From Pogostemon cablin (taxonomy: Eukaryota; Streptophyta; Magnoliopsida; Lamiales; Lamiaceae): DNA of 64,000 nt. Each line of letters opens with the position of its first letter. The stretch's first letter is position 1. The stretch spans positions 32,655,777 through 32,719,776 of the forward strand of contig CM042965.1 of the NCBI GenBank assembly GCA_023678885.1. Reading direction: 5' to 3'. The notes beneath the pieces are model-generated. The model ran no database searches, was not told the DNA's origin, and was given only the letters and a program-made list of their open reading frames with translations. This document shows positions 20,735 to 30,619 of the stretch, piece after piece. The translations under genes were made by a program, and so were the position numbers.

Positions 20735-22710
20735 CAACAAATGAGAAGGGAGTACGATCGTTCCTTGGTCATGCCGGGTTCTATCGTAGATTCATCAAGA
20801 ATTTTTCTTCATTTTCTAAACCTCTATCTCATCTCCTTGAAAAAGATGTGCCATTTAAGTTTGATGATAATTGTTTAAATGCTTTTCAGGTGCTAAAGGA
20901 AGCTTTGATTTGATCACCCATCTTGATCACCCCCGATTGGAAGGAGCCATTTATATTGATGTGTGATGCAAGTGACGTATCTCTTGGAGTGGTTTTGGGG
21001 CAACTAAGAGAGAAAAAATTTCGAGCTATTTACTATGCAAGCAAGACATTTGATGCGGCTCAAAGGAACTACACTACTACCGAAAAAGAGTTCTTGGCGG
21101 TAGTATACGCATTTGATAAGTTTCATCCTTATTTGGTAGGAACGAAAACCATTGTATACACCGACCATGCCGCTATCAAGTATCTCATGGCAAAGAAGGA
21201 TGCAAAGCCAAGGGTGATAAGATGGGTACTACTTCTTCAAGAATTTGATATTGAAGTGAGAGATAAGAAGGGCACGGAGAATGTGATAGCCGACCATCTT
21301 TCAAGGTTAGAGTCGAGGGAGCATTGTGAAAGTACTTATGAGTTAATCAAGGAGGTTTTTCCCGATGAAGAAATCTTGGAGTGTGATTGCTATCAAATTG
21401 AGGCTTTAGTGGAGGAAGAAGGAAGCCCGTGGTATGCGGACTATGTGAATTACTTGGCTAGTGGAAGGAGGCCTTATGAGCTTAATAAGTATCAATCCAA
21501 GAAGTTCTTTCATGATGTTAAAAGTTACTTGTGGGATGATCCATTCTTATACAAGATGTGTAATGATTCTCTTGTGCGAAGATGTGTGCCCGAGGAAGAA
21601 TGGAATAGTGTGTTGGAGTTTTGCCACTATTCACCTAGTGGAGGCCATTTTGGAGCTCAAAAGACCGCTGCAAAAGTCTTACAATCGGGGTTGTATTGGC
21701 CATTTTTGTTCAAAAGTTGTAAGAAATTTGTAGAGGGTTGTGATCGATGTCAAAGGATGGGAGGAATCTCCAAGTGGGATGAGATGCCCCTTAAGAGCTT
21801 TCAAGAAGTGGAGATATTTGATGTGTGGGGCATCGATTTCATGGGACCATTTCCTCAATCTAATGGATTCCTATACATCCTATTGGCAGTTGACTATGTC
21901 TCGAAATGGGTTGAGGCCATACCTTCAAGAACAAGTGATGCTAGAGTAGTCATGGGGTTTCTAAAGAAGCATATCTTCACAAGATTTGGAGTACCTAGAG
22001 TGTTGGTAAGTGATGGGGGTAGTCACTTCATAAATAAGCTCATGGAGAACATTCTCAAGACTTATGGAGTGAAGCATCGAGTGTCTACTCCGTATCACCC
22101 TCAAACGAATGGTCAAGCTGAAATTTCTAATCGACAAATCAAACAAGTCTTGGAGAAAACAGTGAGTGTGAGTAGAAAGGATTGGTCAAATAAACATGAT
22201 GATGCATTGTGGGCCTTTCGAACCGCATTCAAGACCACTCTTGGTATGTCTCCTTTTCAAATTGTCTATGGCAAGTCTTGCCATCTTCCCGTGGAGTTAG
22301 AGCATAAAGCTTATTGGGCCATTAAGAAGTTGAATTTTGACATGAAAGCTTCGAAGAAGGTACGATTCTTACAATTGAATGAGCTTGAGGAATTTAGAGA
22401 AAATGCTTATGAAAACTCAAGGATTTTTAAGGAGAAAACCAAGAGGTGGCATGATGCTCGTTTGAGGAAGAAGAGCTTTGAAAAGGGTGAGAAGGTGTTG
22501 GTATTTAATTCTCGACTAAGACTTTTCCCGGGCAAGTTGAAGTCCAAATGGAGAGGACCTTATGTGGTAAAGGAAGTACTTGATGGGGGAGCTCTAAAGG
22601 TTATAGATGAGAACGGGGGAGAGTTCTTGGTCAATGGTCATCGTGTGAAGCACTATGTGGATCCATCACAAAGGGAGACCCTCTTTGTGGATACTTTATG
22701 TGAAAGATGA
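20735..22710 (+). pseudogene. Element A RNase H and integrase (pol 3' part), one early stop
   Basis: The coding line resumes after element B and its second target copy with the RT connection region (FLGHAGFYRRFIKNF). An in-frame tga at 20911-20913 interrupts it; from there it is open to 22710. RNase H: FILMCDASDVSLGVVLGQ, FRAIYYASKTF, TTTEKEFLAVVYA, VYTDHAAIKYL. Integrase: zinc-binding HH-CC region around GGHFGAQKTAAKVLQSGLYW and CDRCQRMGG, then the catalytic core D-D-E with WGIDFMGPFP, VSDGGSHF and YHPQTNGQAEISNRQIK. The C-terminal domain ends PYVVKEVLDGGALKVI...NGHRVKHY. There is no chromodomain, as expected for Athila-type elements. Integrase inserts cDNA into chromosomes. Without the stop and element B this would be a full-length C-terminal pol. 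Confidence 0.92.
20911..20913 (+). other. In-frame stop codon in element A pol
   Basis: A tga lies between ...KEAL and SPILITPDW in the RNase H lead-in, in the same frame as the following 595 codons. It truncates pol before RNase H and integrase. Confidence 0.85.
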
Positions 22711-24818
22711 GCTAAACATTCGTCTAGCTTGAAGACGTTAAACTTAGCGCTCGATGGGAGGCACCCCATCACTATCTTTATTGCTTTGTTTTTGTTGTTT
22801 GTTTGTTTTGGCCTTGTAGGTTGATTGTGCTCATGGAGAAAAAAATGCACATTGAAGAAAAGAGAAATGCTTCATGGATTCAAGTTGATATGTTCCAACA
22901 TTTGTTGCAAACTTAATTCGTGACTCTTGTCTCGAGTTAAGTTTGGGGGGTGATAGTGCGTGGTGGACATCGCTTGAGTCGTGTGGATGCGGTTACTTCT
23001 CAACAAGAAGATCATCAATGGAAACTACAAGGGTAAGTCTCACCACTTTTTGCAAACTTAAGTCTCCACTCTTGTTTCGATTTAAGTTTGGGGGGAGAGT
23101 GTGTGGTGTGACTCACCACTTGAGTATGATTCTAGTAAAAATTGGGTCAATTTTAAAATTTTTCTCATGAGTTTGGGTTGATTTTGGCATGATTGGTGGT
23201 GTTGAAGTGCATGATAGTCCATATTTATAATGAAATTGTTGAAATAATGGTGTTTGTTAAGTGTTTGAGCATGAATGGGAGGTATTGGAAGCATGATGGA
23301 GCTTGAAGCTAACGCTTTCCTTACCAAATGCCTATTGAGGGAGTACTCTACACCTTATCATTTTATTACTTGAAATGAATTGATTTTGATTTGGATTGTT
23401 GTGACTAGCATGCTACTTCATGTGTTATGTTTGTGGGAGGTTTACTTTCGTAATTTAGGATTTCCTTTTCAATAAAGGTTGGGATGAATGTGTGCTTAAT
23501 TTTCTTATGGATGATGGTATTTTGTGTTTTTGTGTGTTTTGTGCTTTTGTTGTGTCTTGTTTGTTGAGTCCTTAGTTGTATGTTGTGTGTATTTTCATTC
23601 TTGTCTTGGGATGTTTGGTGGTTTGTTTAGGGATGTCGTGAGTCATTTTTGAATGTGAGTGATGATAGGTTGTGGTGATAAGTGATGACAAATTATGATT
23701 AAGAAGCTCTACACTTTCAAATTGTGACATGTTTTACTTAACTTGTTCAATTTTGAGATGAATGTGGTGTAATAAGTTCCTTAGGGTCCGAGCACAAGCT
23801 TGTGAGCATTTGAGCCTCAACCATGCATACATGATATTTCTTCATGAGTGGATCGGTTGTGTTTGATAAGTTAGAACTTGCTCAAGGACTATAGGAACGA
23901 GCCCGATTAGTGGAGAGTGGTGAAATGATCTAAGGCCATCCTTGTTATTATAGTCATTGCCATATATGTTCCCTACCTTGAACATCATCCTTAGTTAACC
24001 ATTTTGAGCCTATAAGCCTATTTCTTGTGAATTTAGCACATTACAAGCCTTAATGACCTATTCAAAGCTTATATATACCTTTGTGTGGGTGATTGAGGAG
24101 ATGGTAGCTAGAAAGGATTGATTGATTACCAAAAGAAGAAAAGGACATGGTAAACAAGCAAGAAAAAGGATGAAAAGAGCAAAACAAGAATGGACATGCA
24201 ACCTCAAAGTAAGATAGGAGCAAATCAACATCAAAATGTTCAAGTAAACAAAATTCAAAGATAGGAAGCATGCATCAAAAGAAGCTCAATCCAAGGAAAG
24301 TTAATGAATAGTGCTTTAGATTGTAAAGATAAGAAAGGAAGAAAGAAATGTGGAGAAGTTGAGGAAATTGGCCATCTCTTTGATTACTTACACTTGTTGA
24401 GTCACTATTATCCATATCTTCCCTACCATACCAAAGAGCCTATCATTACATCCTAATTAAAGACCTTTTTGATCATTAATTGAAACTTTGGTGGTTTGTG
24501 AATATAGTCCGCGAGCAAGCTTATAGTGAGTCGAGCCAATCGATTAATGAGTGTGATATACCCTATTTCAAAAGAGTGTTGAGAGACATTAATATCCATT
24601 GTGAGGCTTGGACTTAAAAGGAACTATATTACACTTTATTCTCTTTTGATTGAACTTATTAATTTCTCATGTCATGATTTTAATGTTGTAGGATGACTTA
24701 GCATAGTTTGTAGTTATTATTGCTAACGATGTGTTATTGCTTATGTTCGTTTAGTCTTTTTCTAGGTGAAAATTTCTCCTTTTGGTTTGTCATTTTCGTT
24801 GCTCGGGGACGAGCAACA
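22711..24818 (+). other. Element A post-pol spacer (no gene)
   Basis: About 2.1 kb with no convincing reading frame. It starts with the conserved region gacgttaaacttagcgctcg and a hairpin gatgggaggcaccccatc (22753-22770). Two internal purine-tract-like motifs occur: ttaagtttggggggtgata (about 22937) and ttaagtttggggggagagt (about 23083). Comparison with element C shows A lacks the hairpin promoter block and third gene that C has between spacer sequences equivalent to about 23,285 and 23,330 here. Confidence 0.75.
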
Positions 24819-24834
24819 CCTTAAGTTTGGGGGT
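24819..24834 (+). other. Polypurine tract of element A
   Basis: The sequence ccttaagtttgggggt directly precedes the 3' LTR start at 24835; it is the expected plus-strand primer. Confidence 0.9.
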
Positions 24835-26521
24835 TGATTAGAGCTATTTTCACCTACATTTTAGTGTCTTTTTATATGTGTTTTCGTATTATTTTATCCG
24901 TATTTTATGTGTTATTTGGTTGTGTTTTGTGTTTTTATTGAAATGTGTGTGAATGAGCTTAAACTTAAGATTTTCACTTTTTATTTGATGCTAAACATGA
25001 TAAGGAAGATGTAGGAAAAAGCGGATCTCAATTCGGAGTTGAAACGAGGAAGAACGAGCCGAAATAGTGAAAGAGAAGAAGAAGCTGCAGGAACACGGGT
25101 CGTGTCTTGAACACGCCTCGAGTTCCGCACACGGGCCTATGCATGAGGCCGTGTGATGTCGCCAGAAACACCAACTCGGTCACCCCTGTGGCCGAGCGCA
25201 GAGCACGGGTCGAGCGCAGAACACGGGCCGTGTACCGCGCACGGCCCTGTCCTAGAAGCCGTGTGCGGACACCAGATTACACAACACGGCCACCCCTGTG
25301 GCCGTGTGCAGAGCTCGAGCCGTGTAGGTGTAATTCCTGCTAAAAAATCAGAATCTTCTAGAAGGCCCACATGGGGTATAAATAGACCCCATTTCAACAC
25401 TTTGTAGAGAAGATCCGAAATCCTATCATCTACACACACCTCACACACCATTTCTTCCATTTTCCACCATCATCTTCATCCATCTTCATCCACCCATCAT
25501 ATCTTCCATTTTTGGTGCTAAAGACTTCAAATCAAGAGCTAGAGGTGGAGATCAAGAAGAATAGAAGATTCTCTTCAAGAAATTGATAGGGAAGAATCCA
25601 TTCATTTTGTATTTCTTTAGATCTAAGACTATGGGTATTTGTAATGAATCATTTATTTGTTTTATTACTTTTATCATGTTAGGCTAATCCCTCTAGTGGG
25701 ATTAGGAATATGAAGAGCATATTAGATTTATATTATCATGTGGATTAAATTGGTTTTTGATTTAATTGATGTTGATTTCTATTCATGGAGTTTAATTGTC
25801 TTGATGTTGTGATGGCATGGTTTGTTATTCATGAATGTTTATTGGTTTAATGGATTGTTGATCAATGGATTATTTGTGGTAATTAAATGCTATCATGATG
25901 TTCATGTATGTATTGCTTGGAGTGAGACGGAAACGACCCTCTATAGTATTAGGAAGGCATGAATAGACATTGAGTTTGGGTTTGACCGAAATGATATTTG
26001 AATTCAATGAGGGGAACCAATCCATTCGTTGGCCTTAGTACACAAAAAGGGAGAGTTTAATCTAACTAGTACCTAGATGGAAGGGGTTAATGTTGGGCTT
26101 TGATCTTAAGTGCTTTTGGGAGTCTAAAATGGATCAACAACCTTTGTAACCCGAAAGGGAGCTTAGGATACAATCGTGATCACCCTTAGTCTACATCAAT
26201 TGAGTTGAATTCCGTTTGCATGATAATATGAATCGAGTGTGCTTGGATGTTTCTAATCCCATGATTTTCCATATTTGAACTTTAGCACCCATTATCTTTA
26301 CTCGTCATTTTCTTATTTGATATCCTTATTTACTTGCTCCTTGTTTTAGTTGTTAATCAATCTCAAAATCCCGATCATCTTTACAACAACAACGATGAAC
26401 ATGAGCTCACGTATTTTGCTAGTACGAATATAACTCCTTATTGGATTGATAATTTTTCTTGGGATATACTACTACAACGATCGAGTATTCTTGCTCGTGA
26501 GTGCTACAAAATAGGCAAACA
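24835..26521 (+). repeat. Element A 3' LTR (1687 bp)
   Basis: It begins tgattagagc and ends ggcaaaca, followed by the target duplication tggat. It is about 99 percent identical by eye to the 5' LTR apart from a 21-bp deletion in the hairpin array. The TATA box is at 25377-25384. Confidence 0.95.
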
Positions 26522-26704
26522 TGGATCTGTATAAATTGAAACTAAGTTGATGTTTTATTTTGATTATATATTGATAATGATGTCGTAAATGGTTTATGAT
26601 GCATAATTAATTGCCCTGGTTGCATACCATGCATAATCATGAAAAGTAATTTTTCCAAAATTAATAAGATACTAATGGTGTGTGTGACCACTATATATGC
26701 AAGA
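26522..26704. other. Host sequence right of element A
   Basis: AT-rich continuation of the sequence interrupted at 6769; nothing else recognised. Confidence 0.6.
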
Positions 26705-28218
26705 TCGTCGCTATTTTCACCTAAATTTTAGTGTCTTTATTTGTCAGTTTTTGTATGTTTTATCCGATTTGTGTACCTTTTTGTAGTGTTTTGTGTTCAT
26801 AAGGAGAAGTGTGTTATAAATTGATAAATGTGTGGAAATAAGCTTAAGTGTATGTAAAACAGGTTAAAAATGGAGCAAAACGGACTCGGGAGCCGAAATG
26901 AAGAAAGGAGGACAGAACTTAACAAAGTACGACTCGAGATTGCAGAGCATGAGTCGAGCTCTGTCAACACACTATACGTGTTGAAAAACATGCGCCTACT
27001 CGAGGCGAGCCGAGGCAGCTCGAGTCGAGCTCATGCAAAGTCAGTGTTAAGTTGTGCAGGTATTCTAGAAGCTTTCAGGGGATATAAATATCATTGAGCA
27101 TGAATTACGGGAGAGAGATCATTTGGAGCAGTTTCTATATCAAAACATACAATTCCACACCACATTTATACACACACTCTCTACATCATCGACAATCCAT
27201 CAAATTCACTCCATCTTACCATTTGAATCCATAATTCATTCCATAACCCTTTCACCCATACCATCCTTGGAAGGATTTGAGGCATAGAAGAGTTTAATGC
27301 AATTGAAGGAATGAGATCAACCTATATCCAAAAGGGAAGAGATTCAACCTTTAATTTTTAATTCTTTTGATTTGAAGTTAACAATGGATTCATCTAAGCT
27401 TTGTAAGTTTTGTATGATGACATTTGTTGGCTAGTCCTCTTGTGAGGCTAGCTACATGATTGGTTAAGGGCATTCAAGATTTCTAGATTTATAATGGTTT
27501 AATTGAGTTGATTTTGAATTTTTTTCTTATGATTGATGATCCTTGATTCATGTTATTAATTGTATGGTTAAATTCTCTATGCATTATGTTAGGATGGCCA
27601 TTCCAATGTTATGTGTAGGAATTTAATTGAATCAATTGGTAATTTGATCATGCATGTTAGTGTGAGGAGAGGTAAATCATACTCTTCTTGTACTTAAAAC
27701 ACTTATAAGAGGACACTTAAGAGATTAAGTGAGAAGAATCAAACTTAAGATCATAGTACCTTTATGGGAATTGAGATTAAGATATAATCTTAGGGGATTT
27801 AATCTTGTAAAGGAGTTGAGAACCTAATTGCCTTGGCCATAGGGATTAGGGGTACAAGAGTGATTGCTTCTAGTCTTATATCAATGAAGTTTGCCATTAT
27901 AATCTTACATGTCTAGGTTGCTTCCTTAGTCATGATAGTGGTTAGCCTTATTCCTCTTTAAGATTTACTACATCCATTCCATGTCATCTTGTTACTTGTT
28001 GATACTTGATAATCTAGTTGTTGATTGCTTTTATTAGTTAATTGTTTAGCTTAATTGATAGTACAAAACTCAAACCAAAATTCTATCACTCTTATAAAGC
28101 TTGATTAAAAACAAATCTGGATACACTCTTGATTTTACTTATCTATGGGATTGATAATTGCACTTGGCCACTTACGTACTACAAACGATAGAGTACACTT
28201 ACTCTGAATCAATTTACA
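26705..28218 (+). mobile_element. Solo-LTR-like sequence, Athila-type family
   Basis: It starts tcgtcgctattttcaccta, matching the element A LTR start after a damaged first two bases, and ends aatcaatttaca. It has GC-rich words based on CTCGAG/GAGTCGAG (about 26925-27040), a TATA box tataaata at 27083-27090 and an A/T-rich R/U5 whose 27650-27900 portion matches the LTR at 47339-48743 in reverse. No flanking gag or pol belongs to it, and I saw no clean target duplication. Confidence 0.65.
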
Positions 28219-29018
28219 CCTAAATTGAGACTAAGTTCAATGTACTCTTTCAGGGACCACCAAAAATTGATATGAGTCATGAGTTGATACTATGAGTCAT
28301 TTTTGGCTTACTTTTACTCAGGGATTGCGGGGCGATCTGAGTCATGTGTTGACTCAACGAGTCATTTATCGGCTCATCTTTATTCAGGGTTCGAAAAAAT
28401 CATTCCCAACATTTTATTTGAGGTTTGAAAAATTGATCCCATCACTTTATTCAGAGATCGAAAATAATCAATCTGACACTTTGTGTATCTATTGAGCTCA
28501 TTTGAGGTGCATATCATAAGTGTGTCGTTGGGGATCCCACAACGTGAACAATTTTAAAAATAAAAGAGACCAACTAGAAAGATTAAGAAATAGATGATAA
28601 AAAACTAAATGCATTTTCAGGTACCGACATACATGATTTCTACTTACAGAGATTTTATCTCACTAGTTTATGTATTGTAGTTGAGCCTATTGATGATTGA
28701 GATTTGTAATGTGACTAGGCAAGCTGTGGAGCCCCTATAGGGTTTTGAGCTGATGTACATAGATGACGACTTGTTGGGCTAGACCATGGGTTTATTTTGT
28801 TTCCGCTTATATTTTGTTATGTAATATAATAAGAATTGTCACAAGTTTGTGTGGATTGATGTGGTGTCAGAAATTGGTGATGTATGTTAGACTATAATTT
28901 CAATATGAATATATTATGTGAAAAAAAGTATATGCAATTTTTATAATGATGATGTTTATACTAATTAGTATTTGAATTATAAGTTATGTAAGGTGGGTCG
29001 TGTCATGGTGAGTATATA
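28219..29018. other. Unassigned repeat-like sequence
   Basis: About 800 bp with no gene. Short echoes of ctcaggg and gagtcat occur at 28260-28400. The right part (28620-28900) has the look of a retrotransposon LTR tail, but I cannot assign it to a family. Confidence 0.3.
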
Positions 29019-29029
29019 CAACGGCGCCA
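29019..29029 (-). other. Partial primer-binding site beside LTR E
   Basis: The plus strand caacggcgcca is the complement of the first 11 bases of the Athila-type primer site. It lies 6 bp from the LTR start at 29036. The internal region beyond it is missing, so the element is truncated here. Confidence 0.75.
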
Positions 29030-29035
29030 AAAACT

Positions 29036-29404
29036 TGATGAGCGTTTTATACACACTGCAATTAAATCCCCAAGTGTGAAGGATATCAATTGTAGCGAAA
29101 ATCAACCAAGCTAAATTATCGATCCCAAAAGGACAGTCAATTATTTATTTACTCTAAATTACTAACTAATAGGAATTAATTAATCGATTTCCGAGTGTTG
29201 TGTATTTAATTATCTAAATACTGAAATATTAAATAACTGAATTAATTAAAGAAAAATAAATAAATTCAAGTTTAAAATCAAGAGATAGACAACAGTTCTA
29301 AGGTATCAGGTATAGATCAATTAATTTGGGTTCCTAGACTTCCAATTATTTATTCATACAGCATCAATAAAAATACACGACATAACCCTGTTAACCCACC
29401 AGAT
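29036..29404 (-). mobile_element. Athila-type LTR E, outer part (left of copia insertion)
   Basis: It begins tgatgagcgttttata next to a primer-site remnant and matches 1264-1680. It is interrupted at 29404 by the copia element and resumes at 37698. The minus orientation follows from the primer site on its left. Confidence 0.8.
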
Positions 29405-30605
29405 TGTTGGATTGTATACTAAAAGTCTAGCTTTAGTATGAACAATGCCATAACAATATTTGAAATGAGAATCATTGATCAAATGATTGCATCTTATAAT
29501 TTATTTTATATGCATGATGCAATAGTCCATTTACTTTATAATGTAGATAATATGTTGTGCGACAACACGCGGAAGATCATATTATCGGTTTCCTTATAAA
29601 GTATAAACATATGCTCACAACTGAGATAGACGGAGACTCTCTATCGGTATGGTTGTAGTGTGGTTCGGTATTAGCTTGTCTTGGCTATAGAATCACATTA
29701 GTGCACTCGTGTGTATTGAGTAGGATCGCCTGAGATCGTTCTTCTTATACTGACTAAATAGTAGAACTTGATCTCTGTTATTATGGAAGTTCGTGCTCTT
29801 AATCCCTATACAATAACCTCGACACGTAGGGCAGTATGTATTTCTTTGATTCATCAATGGGTGAGATTTAAAAGTATTAAATCAACAAACTCGGTGAGTT
29901 GGGAAATAGTGCTGTATCTATGGTGTGCTGTTGATTGTAGAAGGAATCCATGTCCGACATAGGTTGATGATGTCCCCTTGAGGAGCTCATAAGGTTTATC
30001 ATGTAAATCTTGCAAGTGGATTAATTTCCGGCATGATAATAAGGTTGAGTGGTACTACTCTCGGAAGATATATTAATTAATTTGAGTTGTCAGTAACTTA
30101 ATTAATTAATGGGCATTGTATATCTTAAACATGGGGAGACTTCAGGCTCATAATAAGAAGGAGCCCAAAACGTAATTTTGGGTTGGAGTGGGTAGTGCAG
30201 TAATAATAATTTAGTAGAATTTATTATTATTATTGGATTAAATATAAGCTTTGGGCTAAGCTTGGATATTTAATCCAATGGAGGCCCAACTCCAATTTTC
30301 CTCCTGATCCCTGCTGTAGCCCAGTATATAAGTGAACTCAGCCTCTTGGGACCCTGATTATTCCTGCGCCTCTTTTGACATAAGTTAGGGAAAGAAGCAG
30401 ATTGAGAGATCCTGCAGACTGTTTCCCACACAACAGCAGGATCACACTTGGGACATACAGTAGAAGATCAGAGGTAGTTCTCTACAGATCATCCTCTACA
30501 CCAACCCAGAAGTACGGTAAATGTTTAATTTTAATTGCTTCCGCTGTTATCGTTTATCTGAAATCCTAACGGATCACATTGAACCACGCGATCCAATTGC
30601 CAACA
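29405..30605 (+). repeat. Copia 5' LTR (1201 bp)
   Basis: Ends TGTTGG/CCAACA. A TATA box (tatataag) is at 30325-30332. An imperfect palindrome around ggattaaatataagctttg and ggatatttaatccaatg lies about 60-100 bp upstream of it (30232-30285). The target duplication is at 29400-29404. Confidence 0.94.
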
Positions 30606-30607
30606 AT

Positions 30608-30619
30608 TGGTATCAGAGC
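30608..30619 (+). other. Primer-binding site (initiator tRNA-Met) of copia element
   Basis: The sequence tggtatcagagc, 2 bp after the 5' LTR, is the standard plant copia primer site. Confidence 0.93.

Larger units (their letters stand above)
6770..26521 (+). mobile_element. Element A: Athila-type Ty3/gypsy LTR retrotransposon, nearly complete, with nested element B
   Basis: Two LTRs (6770-8477 and 24835-26521) start tgattagag and end ggcaaaca, and are flanked by the 5-bp target duplication tggat (6765-6769 and 26522-26526). Internal order is primer site, gag, protease, RT, [element B], RNase H, integrase, spacer, polypurine tract. RT before integrase places it in Ty3/gypsy; the integrase end CHLPVELEHKAYWAIKKLN and the primer site are typical of the Athila lineage. 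By eye the LTRs differ at about a dozen substitutions plus a 21-bp deletion, so the insertion is young. Gag-pol has one frameshift and two stops, so this copy is probably not autonomous now. Confidence 0.95.
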
